A stretch of DNA of 64,000 bases from Pelargonium tetragonum (GCA_036897445.1 JAYMTL010000040.1:1-64000); one strand, 5' to 3'. Positions 48,701 to 62,100 are shown, numbered from the stretch's first letter. Notes: generated by a model from the letters alone, not told the origin. Program-made: numbers and translations.

Positions 48701-51700
48701 CAATCAACAGAGATACCTAAGAAATTTTTGCTACTCGACACAAAAGGTTTAACAAGGAACCTGTATTTCTAAAATATTAAAATAAGTCTAAAACTAGGAG
48801 GGTTCTTGAAGAATTAAATTAAGAGTAACCCCACGCTTTATTATAGTTACCTTATTAGACCGCAAAGAGCACATCAAAAAGAAGTTCATTTCAATCTTGA
48901 TATTTAATAGTACATTTGTTTACGCCGGGAGTCTCTGAACATTTATTGCCCTTGAATTCTATATGAAAGCTTTTAGCTACCCTTTGAAAAGAAAGAGCTT
49001 AGATAGAAAATCCTTAAGCCGAACGAGTCTTAGGGTGCTGCACGGGAAACTTTATATATATAGGATTCAAATCTAATCGACGAATGCAAAAAGAAGCCTC
49101 TAGTAACCAAGTAAGATTAAAGTACGAATTATAAATTTTATTTGACTTTTCTAGCAACAGCTTTTGCAAGAATGTTACGATAGAAAAAAGGATACCTAAG
49201 AAGCTCCGCCCAGGAAAAGCGAGAGAACTCTGAAGATGAAAATTTAGCGTATCCTCCTAATAAAGGAACAATATGCACTACTAAGAAGACTTTTTTTCTG
49301 AGACTAGCTTGCTTGTAGGATTCCTAGGATTATAATTATAGCAAAGATATTGAGCTCCCCTTTACCTTTAATAGACATAGTCATTCCTAACTCAGAAATT
49401 GAAAATCAACTAACTGTACTATCTTTCTAGGCCTTGCACTTTCCTTTAAAACTGGATCAGAAAGATAAGGAAACTGCCTATACTTTAATTCGAAATAGGA
49501 AACCTGGAAACTTGGGAAAAACCCTTGCCTTTATTATAGAAATCTCAGCCATTTTTTTAAAAGCAATTCTCGATAAATTATACAAATAGGAGCCCTCTTA
49601 GGTTTTTAGTTTTATTCAGCAAGAATTTATATAGGCATTAAGCAGAACCTTACTTGTGCATATTAAAAAGAGCAAAACCGAGACTTTTAACGATGAGATT
49701 GATGAAAACTACTCAAAGTTGAACTTACAAATAAGATGGGAAGGGTTTGTAATTAGGTTTCTTTCTTTTAAAACCCTACTTTACTTCTGATATAAATCTA
49801 GGTAATCCTGGGCGTTTGAAGTTAGGAATTACTTAATAAAAAATTTTTGGGACTTAATAGCAAACAGAAGCAAGCGCTAAGCCCAAGACATACACGAGAA
49901 AGTAAGAGCATGGCTAAGGTATTTTAGTGTTTACCCGAAAACTAATAGTATATAAGAAATTACAAATACCCGTATAGTAGGACTTCCTGCAGGTTATAGG
50001 GGAGCCTTCCTTTAGTATCCTAGAAATTACATTAACAGGAATATAAAATATTAAAGCGAACCCATATCCAATTCAGTAATTTTAAGAAATAGAAAGTGAA
50101 GCAGCCTTAAAACGAGCTTACAAAAAGTTCTCAAAAAAGAGTAAACTTCGCTAGATTTACAAAGTCCAGTACTAAAGTTAATTTGCCTATATTAGCTTTT
50201 TAGTTTTTAGTGTAGATAGTTGATTTTTTACATTTACTGCGGAATTAGTAGAGATACAAGGGGAGACTTTTTTTCTAGAAGTGCCTTTTTGATCTTGTAG
50301 ATTGTAATGTGCTGTAGTTAACTAAAATTGACTATAAAATGCTTCCTAGTTTTTCTTTTTTGGGATTCTGCAGCATAATTAATTACTTCCGTAAATCTTA
50401 TAGGGACTATGAATACGTAGGTAGTAAAACCGAAGAAAGTGTACAGAAAAGCTTTTTTGTTTACTTGGGGATTCTCTGAGAGGGAAGACTCGGGTTTTAT
50501 GGGCAAGGTCCATTTATACTTCACTTCGGCGGTATAAGCAGCGGTTTCTCTTATAGGGAGCTTAAAACAGAACCCTTTCTCCTTTTTATTGACTTACTAT
50601 CCCAAACCTCAGTATAAAATAAGGTGCCGATTTCGAGTATGCGGCGGAGATCCGTTTACCATACTGCGTGTTCTGACATAAAGAATTTGGGGTCTTTCGT
50701 AGCGGCTTTTGCGCGGTTATCCTAAAGGAAGCCTTATAAAACTCTACGATATGAGTTTGGTTTTTGATGAAAATATAGTAAGGGTAACTCTGGTGTGTGA
50801 AGGGTAATTAGTTGTGAAACTCTAGAGAAACAAAATTTCGGTGCCTCACCTGTATCGGGTATTCCTATAGGCGGGCCTAAAAGGATTTTTTTATTTAATA
50901 TTATTAAAGTAAATAGCAAAAGCTTGATTAGTTCAGTAAGGAGCTCGATTACTTATACTTATATGGGTATCTCCTAAAAGAAACTCTTTTAACAGGATCT
51001 ACTACTCTATAAAATGGGGGAGACTAGATTCCTCGAACTTTATGAAACTAAACCCAACGGAAATCGAGCCCCTCTTTTTTAGGCAAGTCTCTGTATTTAG
51101 ATAAAGTACCAGCCTCTTGTGTAGTTAGTTATAGAATCACTAATCAAAGAATCACAATTATAGTATAGCCAGTTTTCCCAAGAGATATTGTAATATAAAT
51201 CTAACTGCTTAATCCCCCTAAAAATCAAAGTATTAACACAAGGATTTTTACAGGGTCCTGGTACTAACGAGAATTTCTTTTAAAATAGGGATTAAATTCA
51301 TAGGCTAGCTGGCTCAAAGAAACCATTGCTTCGTAAAAATGCTTGAGAATACCCCTTTATTAAAAGGAGCTTTTTTCGGCAAAATAGTTTACTTGGCTAT
51401 CCCTTAACTCGGGTCAAAAACTACACTCAGGTACAGAAACTGGGACTCTCAGGCTTTTGTATTTTAGGAAATAATGTATTCCTGGATACCGCCAAAGCCT
51501 TATCAAGTAAAAGCGCGGTAATTTTACAAAAAGAAAAGATAGTAAATAAACTTCACTAGGTATTCCAGATATGGCAAATCTTTACTTTGCTTATCTTCAT
51601 CTATAAAGAGTGCTTCAAGCTTTCGAATAAGTAATCTTGAGGGCTCGCTCTGGGTTTCAATTAGAAAGACAGACAAAGTTTTAGGGTGCGCACAGGTTCA

Positions 51701-52762
51701 AAAGGTCTTGTATAGGCAATTTAGATCTAGAGCCCCTTGGCTTAATTCGATTATCCTTAGGTTTTCAGTAAACTAAGTGCCTTTTTTTACTTATAGGAAT
51801 TTCTGTATTTAATCTACTTAGGCTGCAAAAGGCTTTCTCGAAAAAAAGTTTTTATAGCAAGGCTTTAACGATATCCGCTGTACTGGGGAAAAGAAAAGAG
51901 TTAGTCTTTTATATTTATAGTAATTTTTAGCTTATCCTTGTTTTTATCGGTGAAAAATCTTTTTGTTGTAAGGCATTTTTAGCTCTTTCTTCATTTAGAA
52001 TACTCTAGTTTTTGCGGGTTCCTTAAAAGGAATTAATGAAGGCAGGGTTAGTACTCAGGTCAAGTGGCATACATGGGTAATTAATCGCACAAAAAAGAAG
52101 ATCCGTCTAGCTACTTTGTTATGTCAATTTAGAGAACAGGAATCCCCACCCGAAATTATACAAGGAATTCTACTTCTCCTTCAGAGAGCCCTCGGGAAAG
52201 GCTCTTGCTAAACAAAATCTAGTTGAAATTCAGAGTATCAAAACTGCCCTAGCCTCGATCCGAGTTATAACTTATATCGAAGAATGTTAGGCGCATAGGT
52301 TTCCTTAAGAAGTTTATTATCCCTAGGAATTGAGTTCTCTTCTGATAAACCCCTGAAATTAGGTATTGGGTAATAAAAGCTCTAGCGAAAAGGGACCCCG
52401 AGTGTAATACGCGTAGAGTAGAGTTTTCTGAAAAGTTACTAAACTCTTATACTTTGGCAGCTTTGCCGGGATTTACTAAGGATTAGTTTTAAGGAGCTCT
52501 TTACAAACCGATTAAAGCCATTTCTAAAGCAAGGGTTACCCGTTTAAAATGAAGTGCGGTCGAGGTTCAATAATAAAGTCAAACAAGTTTGCCTCTTAGC
52601 AAAACAGGATTTTTAAACCAACCATATTTTTCGTATACTTAGGTGACTCCCTTTATGTATAGGGTACTCTTTATACCGAATTTCTTAGACTTTAGACTTA
52701 TATTTGCTTTAGGGCTCGTCCTTCCTACCCCTTTTTAGGACTGTCCTAAGAAAGACTCTTTG

Positions 52763-52780
52763 TACAGGGAAAACCCTGTA
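52763..52780. other. Perfect 7-bp hairpin with AAAA loop
   Basis: TACAGGG pairs with CCCTGTA across an A4 loop, with a further G-T wobble possible outside. It is compact and stable. No gene lies near it. Confidence 0.6.
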
Positions 52781-53834
52781 TGCCTACACCCCCTATTTCA
52801 AGCACTTGGGTCTCCTACTATGGGATAATTCAAACCTAAATATACCCAAATTATCCTGAATCTTACTTTGCATGATACGCTTAGATAGAAACTCCTTTTT
52901 AGTTCTAAGTGTATCCTACTTATTTGTAGAAATTACCGAGGCTTAGGACCTTACTTGTAGTATTTCGTCCAATCTACATTTACAGAACTTTGTATAGGGT
53001 AGTAAGTAAAAAGTGTAAACCAGGATACTGACAAGTAATGAAATTACAAAAAATCTCCCTTAATAAAAAGAATATCCCCCATTTCCTTTTGAAATCTTAA
53101 ACTTTCTGTGAATTTTAGCGTGCCTTATTGTATAAATAGTTAGGAGTTTCTCTGACAAGAGAGTTGCCTTATAGCTTTCACTTTAAGCCGGGATTTGTCT
53201 TATTCTATTTTTATGCACTAATACCTTCTAAGGAAATTTGTTGTTTCACTAACAAGATTCCTTTTTTATGTTTTTCATTCCAATTTATAGAATATCTGCT
53301 TGAACAGCCTATACATCCGACTTAACTAGACCCTATACTGCGGTAACTGACCCGCCTTGGAGAGAGGAGCAAAAAAAGGACTTCAAATGAATCAAAATGG
53401 AGAATAGAACTCCAATGAAAAAGCCCTTCTTTAAATCTTTAAAAAGACAGGGACTCTTTATACTATAAATACTATAACAAGAATGCGTTATTATTCCAGA
53501 CGGTATATTACCTTAAAATCCAACGAAGATACAAAAAATTTTATACCCATGATTTTGAGCCCTCTTTCATCTCTATTTCACCTACCACGAGACGCTGATA
53601 AGAGGTTGACTTCTTTTGCTCTTTGACTTTGCTTGTTATCCGAAAAAGCCCCCTTCAATTACAAGGAGTTATATATCTATAAAAAGACGATGTAACCCCG
53701 CGGGAAAACCCTTAGGGAATTCTGCACACAACTTGTTTGTAGAGGTCCGCGTTAGAACCCCCTAGAGATTTCCTAGGCAAGCAAGCTGCTATTAGGGAAT
53801 GTGTAACTAATACACGGCACCCTTTCGCCTAGAA

Positions 53835-53854
53835 ATATATATATATATATATAT
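53835..53854. repeat. (AT)10 microsatellite
   Basis: Ten uninterrupted AT units, the longest dinucleotide run seen in the window. Shorter TATATA runs occur near 14735, 16150 and 17910. Confidence 0.9.
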
Positions 53855-55177
53855 GTACGGAGAGGTTCCCTTGACAACCTCTTAAACGAATCCCTTTGTG
53901 CTGGATTAAACTTCAACTCTTTTACGGATTCCCTGTAAAACCGGGGCTTACTTTGACCATTACATTAACCAAGCATTTAAGATAGACTGACTAGACTTTA
54001 GTTTAGCTACCCATTATGTATGAATGACTTAATAGACTTTAACTTTAGTGGAAACTTTTTCCGTTTAGGAATGAAATTTTTTATAAACAAGGTAAGGGCT
54101 CCCCTTTTCATATAATTTAAAAGAAAAAACTTATACGAAGGAGACTCTACTCTTTATTTTAGGATTGACTGAAAGCACCCCTTTTCGTAGGGAGGTCGGG
54201 CTAGTTAGACTTTGTTTGTTTAGTAGAGTTAGGGAACCCCTTTTTGAAGATAAAAGGTTCTGATGCGTGTCGAGTTTGAGAAATTCTGGAAGCGCCGCTA
54301 GTAGAGATCTCTCTGAAAGACCTAAAAGTTCTGATTTATTCTAGCGTTGGCTAAGCCGAAGTGGCCAAAATATTGTATAGGGGATAAGTTCGGTATTGAG
54401 CTGTTATAACCTGGTAAATATATTAGTTAAGCAATGCCTCTAGCGTGAAAAAAGATGAAGAATAAAAAATTTCATTCTTAGAGTCGCTTACTTAGAAAGA
54501 ATTTTTTGTGAACCCTTTTACTCCGCGTTCAAAAGTGCAATACCCTGGCTTTTAGCAAACGAAAGAAGACAGTGTTGATATTCAAAGAATAGGGAATCCG
54601 GATACCTCTTAAATAGAGTCTAGTTAAGATCTTCCCGGGAGTTCCTATATACTTTATAGGCCGTAAGAATACTTTAATTAGCTTCACACTCTGGGGTCTA
54701 TAAACTTTTTTAGTCCCAAAATAGGAATCATCCGGAAAAGGAAAGCGTGTGAAGCAGGTCTCAATATTGACTTTGTATGTAATCTGTCTTCTATTAGAAT
54801 CTCGTGTATTTCTAGCTTCTTTTTACTTTATAAGTTTCTTGACTTGCCTCATAGTGGAACTCTCCTGAAAACTTTTACGCACTTGACTTTTTAGAGATGG
54901 TTAACCCTGTAAACCAGTAACAAACAAGCCTGAACTTTCTTTCGAGAATGCCTTTTATCATCAGTTTAGGTACCAATTAAGTTTATGTTTTGACTCTTTT
55001 ATATTGCCCAAATTTCTTATAGAATTCTCGAGTCAATTACTTCAACTAGCAAGAGTAAGAATGAAAGTTCCCCTTTACCTTAAGAGTACTAAAAAAGGAG
55101 TCAATATCAAGAGATTAAGAAACAGACTAAGAACAAGCTTTTTGTGTTCCTTTGTTCCTAGCTTTTCCCATAAATAA

Positions 55178-55405
55178 GGTACTTGGGAGATAAGTAAACT
55201 AAAGCTAAAGAGTAATTTGTTTACAGAAGGAAAGCCTGTTTTTTCATTATCCAGCTCCGGGAGTAAAAAGGAAGAAGTTTCATATAGCTGTGAAACTCTT
55301 AAAAATCTTGAGGAACGCTTTGCGCAAATAAATCAAACTCAGTACAACACAAAGATAGATTCATTACAAGAAATACTAAAACCCAACCTAAGACTTAAAG
55401 TTTAA
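55178..55405 (+). other. Stop-free plus-strand segment, possible exon or relic
   Basis: Seventy-five sense codons are open here without an ATG. The translation is hydrophilic and charged (including EERFAQINQTQ) with mixed, protein-like composition. It shares reading phase with the open frame at 55610, about 200 bases downstream, so the two could be exons or broken parts of one gene. No domain is recognised and chance is a serious alternative. Confidence 0.15.
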
Positions 55406-55609
55406 AGTGCAGTAAAACACGAGCTAGCCTATACATTTAAGTCTTTTTTGCGCTCGATTTTAAAAAAGATATTTTATAGCCCCTTAGATCAGAAAGCTAA
55501 CACTAAGAAAACAAGACTCTAATTTTTAACTTTATCATCCCCCTTTTACTGGTTACTGGCTCAGAAAGATAAGAAAAAACCCTTTTTATTAGTTAGTGCT
55601 ACCCCTATA

Positions 55610-55870
55610 ATGAATTTGTCGGAAACCAATTACCCATTTTATCCACCCTATTATATATACCCGGTTGAATGTAGGAAAATCGGGCTTAACACAGCTACTA
55701 GAAACGTAGTTCAAGACGTATTCTATACACCGAAAGACTCTAAAGCTACTTTACAGACTAGAAAAAGTCTCTTAAAAAGAGACTCGAGGAGTATTACTAA
55801 AATGATATACCGACACGTCCAACCGAATTTTTATTTACATAATTTAGAAGTAGGCCAACCCTTTTTTTGA
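55610..55870 (+). CDS. Hypothetical 86-residue ORF, uncertain
   Basis: This ATG-initiated frame encodes 86 residues: a tyrosine/proline-rich start (YPFYPPYYIYP at about residues 8-18), a polar middle, and a basic segment with RKSLLKRDSR. There is no signal peptide, membrane segment or known motif. It lies between the stop-free segment at 55178 (same phase) and the small frame at 56043, on the same strand. Its length is within what chance gives in this window; the clustering of three same-strand frames and the balanced composition are the only arguments for it. Confidence 0.12.
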   Translation: MNLSETNYPFYPPYYIYPVECRKIGLNTATRNVVQDVFYTPKDSKATLQTRKSLLKRDSRSITKMIYRHVQPNFYLHNLEVGQPFF

Positions 55871-56042
55871 GGAGGAACCCTTGGAGAAAGAGGCTCGTTG
55901 AAGTCTTACATTTATGGTAAAAGAGGGGCCCGGCTTTTGTATTTCTGATATTTTTCGGGTCCTAGTATAAAATTTTAGTACGGAAAGAAACTTTTCAGAA
56001 GTTCTCCCTCACGAGCAAAGGGTGATTAAGGCTCTTCCTTGA

Positions 56043-56294
56043 ATGGATTGTATAATTTTAAAGGCACTGACGGGGATACTCGTTGACTTACTCCTTAGCT
56101 TAGCGTGCCCAGTAAGTGCAGCAGGTAGAAGTGAGAATAATATAGTGTATATAATTTTTACAAAAGGTTATGCCTTAGAGACAAGAGCCCCTTTATATGC
56201 TCTGAAGTATAAGCCGTGTGCTTCAAATATCTTTTTAGTTAGAGAGTTACCAAGACTTTCCTTTTTAAGAGATGTAACCTCTTCTTTCTGTTAG
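56043..56294 (+). CDS. Possible small secreted protein, 83 residues, uncertain
   Basis: The ATG-initiated frame begins with a hydrophobic stretch (ILVDLLLSLACPVSA at residues 12-26) that resembles a signal peptide with a plausible cleavage site after VSA. About 57 mature residues follow, with cysteines at 59 and at the last position, 83. The DNA over the signal region keeps several CpA and TpG steps that are scarce elsewhere. A GTAAGT at 56112-56117 could be a fungal splice donor, so the true product may differ. The same frame stays open for some 36 codons after its stop, into the next island. Small secreted effector genes are known to sit alone in AT-rich compartments of plant-pathogenic ascomycetes, but here that is inference; chance or a transposon fragment is at least as likely. 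Confidence 0.15.
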   Translation: MDCIILKALTGILVDLLLSLACPVSAAGRSENNIVYIIFTKGYALETRAPLYALKYKPCASNIFLVRELPRLSFLRDVTSSFC

Positions 56295-56490
56295 GGGGCT
56301 TTACTTGTTGCTTTAGGAGAAGCAGGAGAAGAAGAGGCAACAGGAAGAGCCGCTATAAGAGGAGGGGTAAAGCTCCTAACCTAAACCTAACAACGAAGCT
56401 CCATAAGATTGATATAAGAGCTCTTCTTAAGACTTATAAAAAAGATACAGACTAAGAAAGCAAAGTAAGGGGTCTTATCTTAGACAAAAA
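56280..56490 (+). pseudogene. Decayed coding-like island, Arg/Lys/Glu-rich
   Basis: A purine-rich block with repeated AGAAG/GAGAA words. All three plus-strand frames read as charged low-complexity sequence. One of them is open for over 50 codons from about 56.29 kb and is strongly arginine/lysine-rich. This resembles the charged tails of transposase-type proteins, but I cannot name a family. It touches the 83-residue frame just upstream and may belong to the same relic. It is broken. Confidence 0.3.
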
Positions 56491-58800
56491 GAAAAAGATT
56501 AAAACTCTCTATAGCTATAACTGACCTTTATTTGATCTTACAAAAGCTTGTTTTGCTGGAACATAAACTTTTTAAAGGCACCTGCTCCTTTTGTTAGGGA
56601 ACCCTTAACGCTATCTAGACTTTCGCTTAGATCTACTTACTCGTATGAGGCTCCAAAATTATAACTTCACTTTGATTACACTAGGAATGCGGAGTATTCA
56701 CTTTTGTAACAAGATTAAGTATAAGATAAAATCTAAGGGTTTGGGTTGTATTAATTTTGATATTCCAAGGTTCTTTTTTGTTTAGTTCTACCAAGGTCTA
56801 CCTAGAATACTGTACTAAACCTTGTATTCGAGGCTTTTGGTAATAATTGGTAACTTATAATACGAAGTTAAGGTCTAAAATTCAATAAAAAATCTTATTA
56901 ATAATAAAGCAGCACTCCCAAATTAAGATTTAGAAACGACTTATTCAGTAAAGTAATAAATAAGTCTATCCTTCGTCCATTAGAAAATTCTTCGAGAAGC
57001 TAAACTAAATATGTCGAGTCTAAAATATGAATTATCTGTGAAACAGCTTATAAACTTCCGCTCACTTCTATAATTACTACGGCAATCCCATTTTATTCAG
57101 AAAAAGGCCCGAGTTATACCCTAAGATTACTCTCGATTTGAGTGACTTCACATTAATGAGCTTCCTAAAAAAGTTACCCTTTTTTCTTTTCTGTTTTTTT
57201 GGAGTTGGTTCCTGAAAAAAGCGAGTGTTCTAATCGATTTGTAATTTAATTAAATAACTATAAATTGAACCTAGTCGTTTTATAGTAATAGTCATTCCTA
57301 TACTTCATTTTTCTACTGGGGCTCTATTCAAAAGACCTTGTATTCGTTTCTCTGACTAAATTTTTTATACTTAAATGAAAATCTAAATAGGACCCTAAGG
57401 GGTTTTCTTGTATACTAACCGGAATTTTTGGGGTACTCCTAGAATTGGAAAGTTAAGGGTTTGGTGGATTTTTATATAGAGCGAGCTGCTCTTTTTAGTT
57501 TCTTTACTTTTTGTCTCGGGGTTTCCTTCTCTAGTAATGTAATAAAGGAAGCCCTTGTTTTGATAGCTCTGAGAAATAAGCTTACAATAGGATTTAGTAA
57601 GAGTCTTTTAAAACAATATTTTTGACAAGAAAGCCTCTGCCTAAGTAAGAAGGGTTTATGTTCCGACTTAATAAAAGGAAGTTGAGAAAACATTTTTATT
57701 ACAAAGTATAACAGGGAATTCTACGCTGTTCCTGTATTTTGTTAAGGGTTTTAGATTAGAAAGGAGTTGCTCTCATACCCCTAGCTTTCCGGTAAGGACA
57801 AAAGTAGAGAACTGAAGATGTTAGGGTTTTCTTATCTTCCTGATCCAGTGTATTAAGTTAAAAAGGAATTCCTATAAAGGAAGAGACTCTAAAATATGGA
57901 TTTCAAAACTAGGTACACAGGGAGCTGAACTGGTAATAAAAGGCATTATAGCGAGTAACTCTTTAGCATTGTCGTTATCCTTACTTTAGAAACCTTTTAC
58001 TTAAGGTACAATAAAAGGACTTTTATTCCATAATTTATTTGTTTTTTTAGGGAGTCAATTAAAGTTTATCGCAATTCTTCTTTGTTTAGCTCCGGATCTT
58101 GGGAATATAGGGATATAAATGGGTCATTCTTTTATGTATTTTCTTCCTTAACCGGAAATAAGAAAGAAGAGGAATTTCTTAACTAAAAGTACTAAAATAA
58201 AGGTGTAAGCATCTAAAATAAGTTCTTTATGTAGGCATTCAAAAGAGGTGTTTAGTGTTTAATAAGTTTATAGTAAATAGAAGAGAAGGGATCCTCGTTT
58301 TCGCTGAACAAGGCTCTAAACTAACTGAGTAGCTAAAGTCAGGAGCACATCTTCCTAAATCTTTTATAGAAGCAGTTTTTGAAGAGTTAATAAGGGAAAG
58401 TTTAAGACTCGTAAATCTAAGAAGTCCAGTTTCAGCTTCAGAGTATAAAAATCTTAACTACTAGTAAGAAAGCCCGGAAAAGTGAAAAGAAATGTAGATA
58501 GATTTCTTAGTTGGATTTATTGATAAAAAGGTTACCGGGATTAGATTATCACTCTTGTGTTACTCTATTCTGGTTAAGGACATTCAAGGAATAGAAACTT
58601 AAAGAATTGCTCTTTTGTTCCTTATGTTTCTCTCTTTTTTTATTCGAGATAATGAAAAGGATGTTAGGGAAACAGGCTGCAATAAGGCCTAGAAAGGTAT
58701 ACAGATACAGAGGAAAAGGTATGAGCAAGGGTGGGTGCTTTAATGTATGTATATTCCTTAAACTATATAAAAATTCCCTCTCGTTGGGAAAAACCTATTC
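56491..58800. other. AT-rich non-coding background
   Basis: No gene is seen. A shorter relative of the 17-base motif (TAATGTAAT) lies at 57535. The 67-codon frame at 58607-58810 starts at TTG and runs into the next island; it is not supported as a gene. Confidence 0.55.
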
Positions 58801-59180
58801 TATATACTAGTAACAACTCTAAGAAAAGAGGCAATAAACTTAAATATATATAAGACTATACTACTTACTACGAAAAGGGGAATCCAGTTCCTAGAAGGTG
58901 GGTCTAGGTAGGCTTAAGAAACAATAAGTTATCATCAAGAGTAAGGTACAGAATCTACTAGCTATGAGTAAGATAGAGATTTTTAACATTACAGTACAGT
59001 TATAGGTATTATCAAGAAGAGTATAGTTCATAAGATCAAGAAGATACATAGCCGGAGTGTAGCTATTACTATCAGGAATAACAAAGCAGGGATACAGAAG
59101 GTCTTACAATGAATAGGAGAAGAATTATTAAAAACCAAAGAATTTCCTGTAAATGAAGTCAAGTGAAATCCCTTTTAAAG
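58800..59180 (+). pseudogene. Decayed coding-like island with ATCAAGAAGA repeats
   Basis: The texture shifts to AAG/ATC/TAG-rich words, including the near-repeats ATCAAGAAGAGTA and ATCAAGAAGATAC about 27 bases apart. From about 58.99 to 59.18 kb one plus-strand frame reads as a basic, isoleucine-rich protein-like segment with few interruptions. I cannot assign it; the catalytic region of a transposon protein is possible. No terminal repeats were found. It is broken. Confidence 0.35.
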
Positions 59181-62100
59181 GAGGATCCTGGAGAATTATC
59201 CTTAAGATTCTTTTTGTATTCTTCTAAGCTTGTATTTTATACCCTGCCAAATTGCTTAGCCTCTATCTAGACCATAGGACCCCTTATTATAAGTTATAAG
59301 AAACTCAAATTTATAGAAAAAGCTCTAATTCTCGCGTATATATAAAGGACTCTCTGCTCAACATAAAAAATGTAAAAAACTAAAGGGTAAGGGCAGCTCC
59401 CTGGAAAATTACTCGTGTATCATATTTTTATTCTGAGCGCCAGATTACAAGGTCTCTATTTTATATAGTATAGAATATACATAACATTAGTATATTATCC
59501 ATCACTTGCCCTCTAATTGATTCCGGATAAAATTCGTTTATCGATACTTTTATGAGACTTTTAACACGAAAAAACAAGTAGTACAAACTCTAGTTGGAAA
59601 CCCCACAGGAAATAACAAATTTTTGGTACATTCCATGCCTTATTTAAACCCGGATTAACTTTGTGTTTGACTAAAATCCTAGGTCCTTACCCTAAAGAGA
59701 AAACTGAATTTCTTAATAATCTAAAAAAGATCCATATGTATATGTAATAAAACTTAAATTAAAAAGAAAAAGTGAAATAGTATTACTTATTTTAAATAGT
59801 TACTCCATTCGATAGCGATTGCTAAATTAAGATGTTTTTAATGAAAAGAGTGGAGTCACTTCTTTAGCTAAAAGTAATATTAAAATCTGTCTCTATCTTT
59901 CTGAGGGGTAATGCTTTTTAGATCTAATGGATTAAAAGGTAAACCGCTTCTCTCGTGGTCCAATGATTAGAAGTTCAAATCCTGCGACAGCCATAATTTA
60001 TAGCTTTACTCGGGCATATCTAAGCTTTAGTAGGACCTTCCCTTAAATAGGACAACACTAGAAGTTCTTACTTTTTTGTGTTATTTTAAAAAGATCCCCC
60101 GGTTGTCTTACTTGTTTATCTTTCTCTTTCTATGGTAAAAACATCTAAAACTTCGGATTATAACACCCAAGGCTCCAAAAAAGAAAAGTGCATTTAAAAA
60201 GGTTTACCATAGGATTTTCTTGGATGTCAGAAAAATCCCGTATCCTATCTCAAAACTATACCTGAGAATTAGCAAAAGTTTGACCTTTTTTGTTTAGGTT
60301 ATAGTACCTACTACAAACAAAAAGGGGTCCTTCCATTACGGAGATAGATAAAACATCCATTTATTAGTACTTAAGGATACCTATGGAGACACTTATCAAA
60401 ATTATTGCAGAAACTCTAAATCCGAGGAGTTCTATATTATATATAATACCAACGCGGGCCTTTCCTCTTTCCGGGCAGTGGGTTAACCAATTATGGATAA
60501 GAAAGGATTACCTTGTGTAGAATAAATAGCAATTAACTTCCTTCCCATATTTTAGTAAATCTGATAGCATTTTCTAGTTAGGATTAAACCAAAAAGGGGC
60601 TTTAATATAAAGTAATATAGACAGTTCAATTTTTGGTGATTTTAAATCTCTCCAGGACACCCATAGATAAAAGCTAATCCATTTTAAAGTTACGAAATTT
60701 TGGTAATTTCTATTTAGCTAGGCTTTACTTTACCAAAATCTGGGCGGTTCCGCTTAGGAGAGCTTGGGGTTCTTTTACTAAGGGGTTACGCTTCTTAATT
60801 TAATTTGTAGCAAAGCCACTCTATTCCTACGATAAAAGTAAAGGAAGGTGTCTAATTCTAATCCGGGGATTCTTATAATGCCAAGGAGTCCCTTACTAGG
60901 ATTGATTCGCATACTGAGTAACTTTTACTGCCGAGGGTTCCTGGAGGTCCCTAATTAAGATAAGGAATACCTCTAACCTAAGTGAACCTGTTAAGCTCGT
61001 TTATATTAAGCATAAAGCAAGGAATCCACTTACAAAAAGTCTTATACAGGATAGCCTGGAGATTTTATCTAGACTTCGAGGAATTTTAGTATAATATAAA
61101 AACCTTGCCATTGATTTACAAACGAGCTCCTTACAAGAGTCTGGGATCAAGAATTATAGAGCTATAATTAAAATGTAGGGTGCCCCCCAGTAAGGAAATG
61201 ACTTTTAAGTTCAAGAGTTCGAAGTCAATATAAGGTGCTGGTCTCTTTAATTTCAATTATGGTATTCTATGAACACCCGGCCCCAATAACAGCGGGATTT
61301 GAGGCATTCTTCTTGAATTCTATCGCGTTTTCATTTAATACCTAATGAGCTCGCAGAGAGTGCTTTCTCATAGATGTAAAGCTGTTTACTCTATGTAAGT
61401 AATTTAACTACGGAGATCCTATATACTTTTGAATCCCTTAAAAAATAAGTATAACTAATATCAGGGTAACTGTCAGAGCCTAAAATAATCAAAGGTTGAA
61501 GTTAGTAACAGCAATGGTGTAAATAAACGATAGCTAGCAAAACTCCTTGGTAAATAGAATCTAAGAAATCCTACCGATCTTAAAAACTCTACTTATTTCC
61601 TACAAAAACCCAAGGAGCAGCGCTTACGTGTGTATGGTAATTTTAGATTTAAGATAAGAGTAGTTTTTTATGTTTAAGAATTTCCTTGTGAATGTGAATT
61701 AATAAAAATGCAAGTTCCAAACAGCTAGTCGAGTGTCTACAATTACGGGTAGAAGCCCCATATAAACTTATTTCACAATATTCACGTATACAAAAAAGTT
61801 TTGAAATCTAGGAGCACCCGTTTATTCCACGGGTATTTCTCTTTGTTAATACTCAAACTCTTGCTTACTATGAAGGGCCTTATACCAACTAAAAGTAGAT
61901 GCTAAAAACTTGCAATACTCTGCAACTATACTAACTCAACCGCGTATCTTTTTAGAATGATCAGTAAAGTTAAAGAGAGATTTTTTGCTTAAAGCGACCC
62001 TATATCTAGAAAGGTGACGAAAAGTTTAACTATTTAACAGAATCCTTTTGTGAGTAAAACGGGAGAATCACTTAGTAAAGAAAAAGGACTCAACTTATTA

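Larger units (their letters stand above)
42991..55170. other. AT-rich non-coding background, longest block
   Basis: This is 12 kb without a supportable gene. It includes the longest open frame in the window (43231-43569, 112 codons), which starts at TTG, has no ATG near its beginning and shows no motif; I treat it as chance. Local items are a 10-base tandem duplication at 45730, a perfect hairpin at 52763, an (AT)10 run at 53835 and short relatives of the 17-base motif at 50026 and 53959. My second dinucleotide count (50041-50220) gave TA 23 to AT 14 and CA+TG 10 to AC+GT 17. Confidence 0.6.
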
